This document shows, piece after piece, positions 48,514-60,253 of a stretch of 64,000 nucleotides of DNA. A program made the translations under genes and the position numbers. The stretch spans positions 868,001-932,000 of the forward strand of contig CANTUV010000012.1 of the NCBI GenBank assembly GCA_947685225.1. Direction: 5' to 3'. Source of the DNA: Garcia nutans. Its lineage: Eukaryota > Streptophyta > Magnoliopsida > Malpighiales > Euphorbiaceae. The number at the start of each line of letters is the position of its first letter. Position 1 is the first letter of the stretch. The notes beneath the pieces are model-generated. The model did not search any database. It was not told the origin of the DNA and saw only the letters and a program-made list of their open reading frames with translations.

Positions 48514-49842
48514 AAAATTTTCTGCTATGGTTCTATATATTATCATGATAAATGCTCTGCCTCTTGTTAATTTGCTAAAATGTGTAATTTTAATTTTCAT
48601 AATTTGTAGAGTACGTTTGTATTTGGGTGAGGCTTTGTGCCATATGATGTGAAACCATATTGGGGTTTTTTTAAAAATACTCTAAAAACAAAAATATTTT
48701 TAAAAATACCCCTTTTTAATTTTAATTTCAAAAATATCTTTTTTTTAACTTTCAATTTTAAAAATATCTTTTTTAGAATTATATTTTTAGTATATATTTC
48801 GTATATTAAAAATATATTTAATTTTTAAAAATATACATTGAGTATATTTTTAGTATGTCAAAAATATACTAAAAATATAAGATATTTTAAAAAATAAAAA
48901 ATATATTATAGAGTGTAATTTTTCCAATGATATTTAATAAAACTCTTACCATTATATATAACTTTAATATTTCATCATCCAACATATAGATCTCTTGATA
49001 AATGATTATTTTAATTTAATTAGATATTTTGAGTTCGAGTCTTAGATATATAACTGTGTTAAAATTTTATAAGAAAAATTTTATTACTCTTGTAGTCGTG
49101 TACTCGGCTGTCGTGTACTCGGCTATGATATAAGTAGTTTAATGTAGATATCATTGTATATAATTTATTTATTATTGAAATCTCGCATTCTCTCTTTGTT
49201 TTGTACATTTGTTTGTGAGGTAGTCCAAGCAATGTGAACACCATTCTAAAGATATCCAATTATCCAATCAATAATGAAGTGAAAAAAACAGATTTGCTGC
49301 AACTTATGGTTCAAAATTCATAAACAGTCTAGTTGGATGGGGAAATTTATTAAATGGGATCCCATTGAATATTGTGAAAAACAAAACCTCAAAAAAATTT
49401 TAATGTTAATTTAGATGATAATGATTATAATTAATTAAATCTTAACAAAATTATTAATTTTTTTCATTTATTTTTAAAAATTAATTTAATTATTTTTGTT
49501 TGAAATTACTTTTTTTCTTAATAAATTTCAATAAAAAAATTATTTGAAATAACTGCTTTTACTTATTTTTTCACTAGAAAAACCATTTAATGAATTCAAA
49601 TATTTTACATATGATATTATTTTGTTGATTTTAGTCTTCTTTATTATAATAACATGTAGTTAATATTTCAAAAGTCTATTTATAAATGGCCCCATCTTGT
49701 TATACACAATCAAAGCTCAATCTCACACATTTGTTATTGTAGACCAGCCCAAATGCTATTCACTCCCATCATCTAAAAGAAAATAAATCAAGTCTTCTTG
49801 AGATTTTGCTCTATACACATATTTGAAAAGAGCCACTTTTAG
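48514..49842. other. F3H 3' flank and AT-rich spacer
   Basis: No gene was seen. It holds T-rich, A-rich direct words (48665-48905, many AAAATATACT-like steps). A segment at 48985-49095 resembles one at 50478-50580, suggesting two copies of a short dispersed repeat. Confidence 0.6.
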
Positions 49843-50022
49843 GAATAATTATATGCTACAACCGTTGTAGCAATAAATGCTACAACGGACCAATGGAATT
49901 CTTACACGTAGATTAAATGCTTACAACGGACCAATGAAATGAATCATTTAATCTACGTGTAAGAATCTCATTGGTCCGTTGTAGGCATTTATTGCTACAA
50001 CGGTTGTAGCATATAATTATTC
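49843..50022. mobile_element. 180-bp Mutator-type MITE
   Basis: Terminal inverted repeats of about 75 bp start GAATAATTATATGCTACAAC and end with its exact complement. The 9-bp duplication CACTTTTAG flanks both sides (49834-49842 and 50023-50031). A 9-bp target duplication with long inverted ends is the mark of Mutator-like elements. The short centre repeats the TACAACGGACCAATGA word found in the arms. It has no coding capacity, so any movement would need a transposase in trans. Confidence 0.92.
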
Positions 50023-50031
50023 CACTTTTAG

Positions 50032-52036
50032 TTAGGTTGATGTAACTGATAATCGTTAGTTTTTTATTACTTGAAAAAAAAAATTGTCTGTATACCGAAA
50101 TCCAATCTAATAATAATAATAATAAGTACATTACACATATTTTTCTGAGTAATAAACTCAAGATCAATTATCTTCTCCCCATATCAATAAAATACTATAA
50201 ATTTGTTTACACTTTTATCATTCTATAATTAATTCTCTAATTGATTTATTTCCTTTATCTCATTCATCTCCGTGACTATAAAATTTGGTTATTTTCTTCC
50301 ATTGAAAGACAGCAAACATAAGAACAAAAAAAAAATACTTGGAGACTAATTATAATTCTTCTATTAATTTCTTTTTTTTTTGGTTAAAAATTACTTCTTG
50401 CTAATATTTTATATAGGATAACTATGCCATTGACAAACATCACATTAGAAAATATATGTCATCATCGAATACTTATATTAATTGATAAAAAGATTATTTT
50501 AACTTAATAAGATGTCTTAAATTCAAGTCCTGAATATGCAGTTATGTTAAACTTGGTAAGAAAATGTAACATTCTCTAACAATCCTCTTCGATAACTATC
50601 AGAGAATATTACTTAACATATTATCTATCTTGTAACTATTTAGTACTCGTTATTTAAGCAATATTAGCAACAGTCTGATCAAATTTTCGGCAGAGTTTCT
50701 TTTTTTAATTGTCACTAACAAAAATTTTCAATCAATAATATCACAATCTGTCGGACAATTTTTCAGTAATATACATAATCGAACTAAACTCCAATATCTC
50801 CAATAAAAGTCCAAACTATCCACGTGTTATGGCGTTCATCATTGATCCAATAATCTATCATATGATATGCATAAAGTATTAAAAAAATTCACTATCATTC
50901 AATCTTTGAATACATATAAGTAACAAATTAACTTTGTAAATATATATATATATATATATATTTAATACTGCACTGCACTTTCAGTGATGCAATTGATCAC
51001 TTTCAATATGTTGTCTCTTATGCCTTATCAATTATCTTTCGACTTATTTATTACATTCTTTGTATTTTTAACAAATCTCACTTCTTAATATACTTTATAA
51101 AACATTTCCATTTAGTTTAATATTCTAATTCTTTAATTCAGTATAACATTCAGAATGCTTTAATTCTCATTATCACTATAAGCATTCACAATTAATTTAA
51201 TACTTGTAACAATATCAATCAATTCAATTTTTGAAACACTGTCAATTAGTGTAACACATTAATCAATAACATTTTATTTAAATATCTCTATAATATTTGG
51301 TAAAACCAATATGTAATAAAGCCTTAGTAAGTTTCACTTTTCAAAATCTTTTATTTTTTTAACACATTACATATGTTCATATAATTTTATCTTCATACAC
51401 TGAATTTTAAATCTTAGGTCCGGATAACTGGTCACTGATGGCAAGTAAATACTCACTATAAATAATATGACCAAATGCCCACTGATGATGCAAAGCATTC
51501 ACTGATGACACAAATATTCACTGTCACTGATGACATAAAAGTGTTCACTAATAGCATAGAATGCCCACTATTAATATAGATGTCTACTATTTGGCTAGCC
51601 ATTCAATCTAAAAACTAAATTTAATATCAGTATAGTTTAAATAATTCAATATATTCTCATTTTCTAATCAATATTATTATTATTATGTCGCTTAGTTAAA
51701 AATAATAACGATTGTTTTAACAAAACACCCTTTTTCACTTTTCTTATTTTATCATTCAAATGTCTTCATTTTAACCATACACGAGTAAGTATTTTTTAAA
51801 TGTAATATTTTGCACCACAAATTATAATGGCAATCTTTAACCAATTAATCTAGATTGATTTTTTTTTATTTCACTCACCCTAGCAATCATAATTGATATA
51901 TATTTTATTTGTATAAAATACCTGAAGGTTTTTACCTCGTGATATTTTAAACTTAATTGATTTAATTGATTGAAAGCACAGAGATAGACTTGCTTAGATT
52001 ATTTTAATTTAATTTTTGAATTAATTGTAAAATATA
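50032..52036. other. AT-rich intergenic DNA
   Basis: No gene was seen. It includes an AT dinucleotide run (50938-50961) and a low-copy repeat of CACTGATGACA-like words (51430-51560). Confidence 0.6.
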
Positions 52037-52117
52037 TGTAACACCCTTATATTCTATATACGTACAGTATATATACCCAATATATATAAAATACGCATAC
52101 AAAATATAAAAGTGTCA
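52037..52117. repeat. ~80-bp foldback unit, copy 1
   Basis: It begins TGTAACACCCTTATATTCTA and ends AAAAGTGTCA, so the ends are loosely complementary. It resembles the unit at 56986-57061. It may be the end of a decayed LTR element, since TGTAACACC is a common gypsy LTR start, or a small foldback. Confidence 0.4.
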
Positions 52118-55100
52118 TGATAAATTCCATGATAAAAATTCTCTTTTCAATTAATATAGTTAATTATTCATAAATAAATAAAATTTATGAGAAAAATTCA
52201 TCAGAGTTTTGTCTAAAATTTTAATATTTCAAAAACTCAACAAAACACAACTTGCAAAATAGAATTTCACTCCCAATATTCAAATTTATATCAAAATCTC
52301 TACTTCATCAATTCACATTTTAATGTCTTATAATTAAAAACATTATTTATCATTATATATATATACACATAACTATCCCAAAATGTTATTTATTATACAT
52401 ATGTTGGGATTAATTATACATAAATCAAAATATATAGTATTATAAAATTTACATGTATACAACACCTTCTGAGTTGGTCTTGTAGCACGCACACAACCTC
52501 CATATCTCAATCCCAATCTGGATCACCCTGGTCTACACTTTTAATACCTGTGCAATATATACACCGCGCTAAGATCGAAAGTTTACTGGTAAATACTTTG
52601 ATATAATGAAAAACTTAAGAATGAATGCAAAAATGTCTTTCTTTTTAAAATTTTAATAATGGCATGCAGTTTCATATAACAACTTGCATACTTATCACAT
52701 TCAATCCATCACATTACACATTCACATGCATTGAACCCAAATGACCCTATATAATATTCAATGTTTAGTTTCCATCAATCAACTATAGAATCCTTACACA
52801 CACATGAAAATAATATTAAAACAATCTAATAACATAGCTTAATACAATTGTGTTATAATGCATTGTAAATGGCATGTTACATTGTATGTTGGTTTTGATG
52901 CTTTACCATTTTGGTGTGTGAACTCACATGTAAAGTGCTTAGCTACAGGTTTAGAGGCATGAACTGCATATTATATGGATATTTAAGCCATTTTAGGATG
53001 GTTAATAGCATTATAGAATGTGTATGTATGAAAAAGTATCATATGCCAATTTATAACCTTATCTTGGCTACATTATGAAAATGAAATGGAATATGATGTT
53101 TGTAATGAAATTGTATAATAATAAGATAAATTAATAGAAAAAATGCAAAAAGAATGAAAAATGGCATTATTGCCAATATATGAGAAAGTATGAATGCATA
53201 TATTATGTGTGTAACCTTATGTAATATTTTATTCCAGAGTATTTTATTTGGTAATTTAAGATGGCATGTCTTTAATTGTCTCTAGGCTAGTAGTTGGGCG
53301 TCACTATTCTATTATGTGCTTTCGGGCTAGACGTTTTTGCCTACGGGCTAGACATTGAGTGTCAAAATAGACCAAAATAATAACTTTGAAATTTAAATAT
53401 TATATAAGGTCATTTGGGCTCAATGCATATAAATGTGATGTATGATGACTTATAATGAAAAGTGTAAATAAACTAATATGCTATTGCACATCACATTGTA
53501 GAATTTAAAAGAAAAATATTGTACATTATCTATCTTCAATTTTTACTATTATCAAAGTATATACTACTAGGTAGTTAGTTTAACGTAATTTGTTTATCGC
53601 GCAGGTAACATGGTCGAGATTGAGGACCCTTGTCACACCTCATTTTTAGAAGTGTGACGGTCCTAGAATCCAGGTAGGCTTAAGGTCACCAGACACCAAG
53701 TAGAATCCAACTAATTTATGAATTCATACAAATTGGTTATTGCACCAGTGAATTAAAACTTTATTATTATTTACTCAAAATTTTATGATATATTATTATT
53801 ACACATTTATTTTCATATTATATATTATATACAAATTTTTTTTATTACATTATGGTTTACTTTCATAATTTACTAAATTATTCACAATCGTACTACGAAG
53901 CAACTAGAGCATAGTACAAACATAATTATTTAATTACATATGATAGTATTTGCTAATTATATTTTTCTCAATCTTCTTGTTGAAAGAAAAAATTAAGAAG
54001 TTGATGATCCTGAGTCACCTCTATCTGAAGCCACGGACAATGGGGTGACTCGTCAACTCAGTGAGATTATAGTGTCACAAGGGTAGGATGTACAATAAAA
54101 TAGTTTAAAATTCAAAAATAATAAATACATAAGGTAATAGCCTAATAAATGTATAATAATAAAATTTAATCCACAAAAAATACCTACAATAATTGGACCA
54201 ATATCACAAAAGCAAATCACATAATATGACAGATAACACATAGTAATAGCACTGAAGAAAATATATTATTATTTCAGTGCTATCACACATCGCATTCACA
54301 TAAGGGTATCTTCTACCCTACAAATCACAAATTTCTATGTGCACATAGTCTGATTGTATAGCCCCCATCAAGTTAGAATTCTGTCATATTGGCTAATCAA
54401 ATAGCTTGGTATGATTACATAGGCCAAGAGGTCACATTGATTTTCACAATTCACAAATGCAGAATTACAAATAACAAATGATATCAAATGGCTCAAATAT
54501 CAATAATGGTTAAATTTTCATCAAAGAATTTCAAACGTGACAAAGCAAGGGTTAGACACTATAACTTACCTCAAATACGCAAATTTGATTTCTCTAAGTC
54601 ATTGATAATTATTGGTTGGTTCGATAGCAATACCCGACCTACATTCACATCCATATATAAATCGCACGTTTATGTTTATTTTTAATTTTTATTTGTCATT
54701 TTTATCTTAATTGTTTATTAGGCACCTATGTCCTGTTTTAACATCTTAATATACTCTAAATTTTATTTTATAATTATGAATTTAAATATCATAAAATTAT
54801 ATTATAATAAGATTATACAATATAGTAAATTCAAATATGTGTCATATGCCTATAAAAATATATTGGCTTCTTCAAGTCATGTCATTTACTTATTTATTAA
54901 ATTAGTATTTATAGTTTTTGAAATATTAAATACACATATTAAACTTTATATTCATCTATTATATGCTTATATTTATAACCAAATCAAATATATTTTATTA
55001 TGTTCAATTCAGTCTCAAGTTAACTAAACACTAAAATTTCAGCGTTTGAGTAGTTTGTATTCATTTAATTGTATATTAATTTATTCAAATTCATTTGCCC

Positions 55101-56985
55101 TGAAATTTTTTCAACATATTTTCAACATCATATATGACCTCTCTATAGATTTTTACAATTTATAGGGTTCATTTATATAGGTAAATAATTTAAATACAGT
55201 AGCAAATTTCAGTAGTATTCATTCAGACTATTAAAATGAGCAGCTTATATTCACTTATTTACTCACTTATTTTTTCTCATCATTTTGACTTGACCTTTTA
55301 CCACAGCCTTTTCAACATCCAAATACATCTTTCTATAAATTTTTATGAATTTTAAAGATCATTTTCATATTGAAATAAATAAAACACAATAGCTAAATTA
55401 TTAAAAGTTCAAGCTGTAATATTTTGACAGATTTGAGTGTTAGGGTTTCTAGCTTCATTTCTTTCAATTTTTTTCAATATAAATCAATTTCCAACATGCT
55501 AAATACTTAATAAATATGTATAAATAATAATATTTAGCTCAGATTCAATAAATAATAGATTTAAAGTTAGAAAAATAAAATAAAAGATTAAGATTCAGAA
55601 TTTTTAGATTCTTATCTTTAGAAATTCATTTGCCTTCTTTGTCTTTATATCACTTTGTTGATTTAATTTTATAATTTAGATTACTTTTAGACATAATAAT
55701 CTAGCCTAAGAATGATTTTTGATTGCTAAAAAAGAGAGAAATTCGTGATAGAAAAGATGTGTTTTGATAGTAAGGATAATGAAGAAAAAGAAATTGAGAT
55801 AAGAACAAAACTTGTCAACCTTTTAATCATAATTTGCCTAAGCTCTTCCTGTTCAAAGGAGCTGACTCACCAATTTAATTTGGGAGAAAAATGGCTGAGA
55901 ATTAACTGGGTGAAATATCCATTTTGCCCCTCAAGTCTTTTATACTCATTTGTTAACTTGAATGTCCTTATAGTTATTTCACATTCTAATTTACTACCTA
56001 CACTTGAATTAATTTTTTAAATTATTTTTACTTCTAATTTTAATTTTAAGTTATCTTATATGATTTTTATATATATTATTATGTTAAAATATTATTAATG
56101 AAGTTATAGTACATTTCAAATATAATACTTTAAGGTTTTTTATACATCCAAGTTAGCATCGTAGCTAAATAGTTTTAAAATTTTTATTTTCATCACTTTA
56201 GTAATATATAAATTTCACTTCTTTGCATATAAATAATTTCTTTATCATTTGAATAGGTCATTTTGTTCATCTAATAGTTTATATACAAATATAATTAGTT
56301 ATTTAATATCTTGCAGTTAATTGATTTGACTCATAGTTGTAAAGTTTTCAATTCAAATACTTTAAAGTTTTTGTTTATATTACTTTGGCACATTAAAATT
56401 TTATTTCAATCAAAAATTTTTTTTCTCACTTTATTCATTAATTTGTACAAAATTTAAAATACTAGATTTTATTTTATCTAGAGTATTATAACCCTGCTAG
56501 ACCTGACCAAGTCTAAGATTTTGGGATTCTACTAGAAGACTTTTGTATTATCACAGGACCATAGCCATTTGTAAGCATGTATACATTTACTTTATGTATT
56601 TTGATATATTTATGTATATTATATTCGCATAACATGAAAATTTTGTATTTGTAAAGCTTTTGGACTAAATGTTGCAAACTTTTATACTTATATATATGTG
56701 AGTATTTTGAAATAGTAGGAAAATTTTAAGCCATCGAGCTTTCTTGGAGAAATGATTGATTATATGTATATTGAGAGTATTTCTTTTAACAGGTTGAGTT
56801 AATTAATTTTTGAGAATATCCAAATTACATACAAAACTCTGACAACTTTTTTTTAGAGATTTTTCTTTAAAATAAGCAGTTTTAATAATATTATTTTAAT
56901 GCAGACTTAAATCTAACTATTACAATATATTTTAAGAATTAAAATATTTTTATTATAATTATTTAAATTTTAAAATGTCTATAAT
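52118..56985. other. AT-rich DNA with LTR-element-like debris, no gene seen
   Basis: Segments such as 53605-53680 (a GTGTGACGGTCCTAG-type phrase) and 53990-54090 read like non-coding parts of decayed gypsy elements, but no pol-like translation was found. Sequence with TAGTAATAGCACTGAAG (54240) is followed by an inverted copy, TTCAGTGCTATCAC (54274), forming a small hairpin. Confidence 0.45.
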
Positions 56986-57061
56986 TGTGACACTTTGGCA
57001 TTCTATATACATATTTTACATATGCATAGTATATGTATTATATATGCATAAAAGTGTTACA
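56986..57061. repeat. ~76-bp foldback unit, copy 2
   Basis: It begins TGTGACACTTT and ends AAAGTGTTACA, a near-perfect 11-bp terminal inverted repeat. The interior ATTCTATATACATA matches copy 1 at 52037. Confidence 0.45.
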
Positions 57062-59500
57062 ATGTATGTGAACCAAATAAGTTAAATGAAAAGAGTCCAA
57101 ACAAAGTTTAAAAATGAACATCTTACTTCGCTAGTCAAAAGACTATAAGTAGAGATAGTAGCCACTTTAAAGTTATGACCAATTGAATAACTGGGTGCCG
57201 GCATCACAAATATTTGCTCTGGAATAAAAAAGTTGGTGATATTTCAGGCAAGCAATTAAAGGTGTTCAAAAGTAAATAAAAAGTTGGTTCTTAATTTTAA
57301 ATCTTTTTGTAATTAAACCTTGATAAGTTAAGTAAAGTCTTTTATGTGTAACTAATTTTTCTCTTGATAATTAATTTTTCATCGAGTTGGGTAAGTATCT
57401 TAGCATTTTATATTTATAATATATGTCAATTTGATCGCTAAGAGATTGTCAAATGTTAAAAATCTTGTTCTATGAGTTTTTTATTACTGACTGTCACTCT
57501 CTTTGAGTTATTTAAATATTATATGTTGAGTAGTTGATTGATAAATGTGGAGACTAAAGGTTTTAAATTGTGAAATGCTCGAGAGCAAGCATGATTTAAG
57601 TGTGAGAGAATTTGATAATAAGTAAAATCTATACACATTTAAGGTATTATTTGGACTTGTTACTAAATGATTCTACTAATTTTTGAAGTATGTTTGTAGA
57701 TAAAATAGTTAAAATAAGGATAAAAAGTTAAGTAAAGAAACATAAGTTAAAATAAGGATAAAAAGTTAAGTAAAGAAACATAAGTTAAAGCATAGAAAAG
57801 AGCTAGAATGTACATATCGAAGCCTCGGGCACCACCCTTGGGTAAGGGTAGCGTTAGATATGACATGCTACATTATGGATAAAATTGACAGCTGGTGTTT
57901 TAATCTTTGGAGATACGATTTTAGAAGAACTTTAAAGGATAAATCTGACCTTATAGTCCCCTATTAGTTAAGAACTTAATTTGAGAAGTTATTATTATTT
58001 TATTATTTTATTTTTAAAATTTTCTAGTTAGAATTAAATTAGAAAGTTTAGAGAGTCAAGTATATAAAAGTTAGTGGTTCCAGCAACCCTAACAATCAGT
58101 TGTTCTAGATTTTGGTTGCTGAATATTTTGAATTTACAAAGGTTTTCTTTATTTAAACAAGGAGCAACTAATTCTTACTTAGTTGAAGGGTGAATTGTGA
58201 GATCTAAACAATTTTATCTTTTATCTTTTTTAATATTTAGTATTTATATAATTCTTTATGGTTTAATATAATTGTTGTTTTACTAATTAATCAATATGGC
58301 TCATTGCTTGATCAGTTAAATAATATATAGCTATTCAAAATTCTTAAATCAGTAATTGTTCTTGATATTTTGATTTAAGTAGCAATTAGATTTATCCTAA
58401 GAGGTTATATAATCTTATTAAATAAATTTTAAAATTGAATTTATTGGTTAGAATCAGGTCCTCTAGTTCTTAAGGATGTTAATAATTAGATTTTAAGGAC
58501 ATTCCTATAGAATATATTATTGGTAAGAGTTAATTAGAGAATATTTCTTGATTAATTTAAAACTTAAGGAAAGATCGGTATTGAAATTAGAGAACATTTT
58601 CTGATTAATTTAAAATCTAAGGAAAAATTGCTATTGAGAGTTTATTCAATACTATAATTGATTTATTGAATAATTAAGAAGAGTGATCTTTGAATCTATG
58701 ATCAATTCAAGAATTGAACTAAAATTACTTTTTTAACTAAATTTTTTTCCATTGAATTTTCTAATTTAGTTTTACTGATCTTTAATTTATTAGTTTAATT
58801 TTTAGTTCTTATTTAATCTTAGTTCTTGATTTATAAACTCCCCCTTTTTTTACTTTTTATTGTTTTTATTTTGGTTTTCAAAAGAGATTTCAATAAGTAA
58901 TCAATTCTCTGTAGATTCGATCTTATTCACCACTACTGCACTTTAATTTGTTTAGAGAATATGAATTTAATTTTAGTGGTTTTGACACCCATCAAATTCT
59001 ATTTAAATGTCATTTTAATTTCAATCCTGATAATCTTATATATTTCTATAAAATTTGTCTTATGATGATAGGTTGATGGACAATTACATTAAAGGATGGA
59101 AGTAAAACATTTTAAGGCTTAAAAAGAGTGAAAACATAAGAAAAAGGTCAGATACGGGCGTGTCTAACAAATCCACATGCCCGTGCATATTAAACCCTTG
59201 CTGAAAAAAGAAAAGAAAAGAAAAACAAAACCTAAAAATTTCATACGCCCGTGTGGATTTAATTCACATGCCCGTGTGAATTTTTCAGCTTTTGCCAAAT
59301 CTATCAATTTTTAAGATTTTGATAGTTTTTCAATTCACACTCCCATGTCTATCTTTATACACGCCCATGTTTAGTTGTATCCAACTTTTTGAGGAATTTT
59401 TCATTCTCAAAATCTTAAATTTTCATAAATATATTTTTCCCTAACTAGTTTGGAATTTAAAACCAGTTTCTTCAAAAACTAATCTCATATCCAAATTTCA
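57062..59500. other. AT-rich intergenic DNA with small duplications
   Basis: No gene was seen. A ~43-bp unit is tandemly repeated at 57705-57790 (AAATAAGGATAAAAAGTTAA). A ~65-bp unit is loosely repeated at 58530-58640. CACGCCCGTGT-type palindromes lie at 59155-59380. Confidence 0.6.
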
Positions 59501-59507
59501 AACTCTA

Positions 59508-60253
59508 AATTTACCATAACCCTAGTTTAATTCTTATATATATCAATAGTTGTTTTAAATACAATTCTAAGCTTCACCATTAAACAAATTGATTTCACTT
59601 CAATCTTTAACAATTTAGTACTAAATTTGCTCATGAAACCGAATAAATAATAACAAACTCTCCAAGTACACAGTCACAATTCAAACCTCAATTGTCATTC
59701 AATAACACTTCACTCCTTCTTACCTTATATAATCTTATTTATACAAACCCTGATCATATAATTTTATGGATACTACTATACTTAACTTCAAACATGACTT
59801 AAATTAAAATTATTCCCTAGTATAATATCCATTTACCTTCATAATAGTTAAATAATTGAAGGATTATAAGCCATTTATTTATGAAGGATTAAGTCATTTG
59901 TTTATTGATGAAAAGTGTGTATGAAGGTAAATGGATATTATAATAGGGAATAATTTTAAGTAAGTCATGTTTAAAGTTAAATATAGTAGTATCCGTAAAA
60001 TTATATGATCAAGATTTGTATAAATAAGATGATATAAGGTAAGAAGGAGTGGAGTGCTATTGAATGATAATTGAGGTTTGGATTGTGATTGTGTACTTGG
60101 GTAGTTCGTTATTATTTATTTGGTTTTATGAGCGAATTTAATAGTGGATTGTTAAAAATTAAAGTGAAATCAATCTGTTTAATGGTGAAGCTCATAATTG
60201 TACTTAAAACAATTATTGATATATGTAAGAATCAAACTAGGGTTATGGCAAAT
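59508..60253. repeat. Long inverted repeat, ~335-bp arms with ~76-bp loop
   Basis: The left arm (59508-59843) and right arm (59920-60253) are reverse complements over nearly their whole length. For example AATTTACCATAACCCTAGTTT pairs with AACTAGGGTTATGGCAAATT, and TATCCATTTACCTTCATA pairs with TATGAAGGTAAATGGATA. Arms show scattered mismatches. If transcribed, it would fold into a long near-perfect hairpin. Confidence 0.9.

Noticed and set aside
49020..49045. tRNA-like GTTCGAGTC word
   Set aside because: No acceptor stem, anticodon stem or A box in the right positions could be drawn.
54728..55027. 99-codon plus-strand frame rich in Ile, Tyr and Lys
   Set aside because: AT-rich composition alone explains it; no conserved segment.
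55745..56020. 91-codon plus-strand frame
   Set aside because: No recognisable motif; surrounded by non-coding AT-rich DNA and no promoter or splice context.
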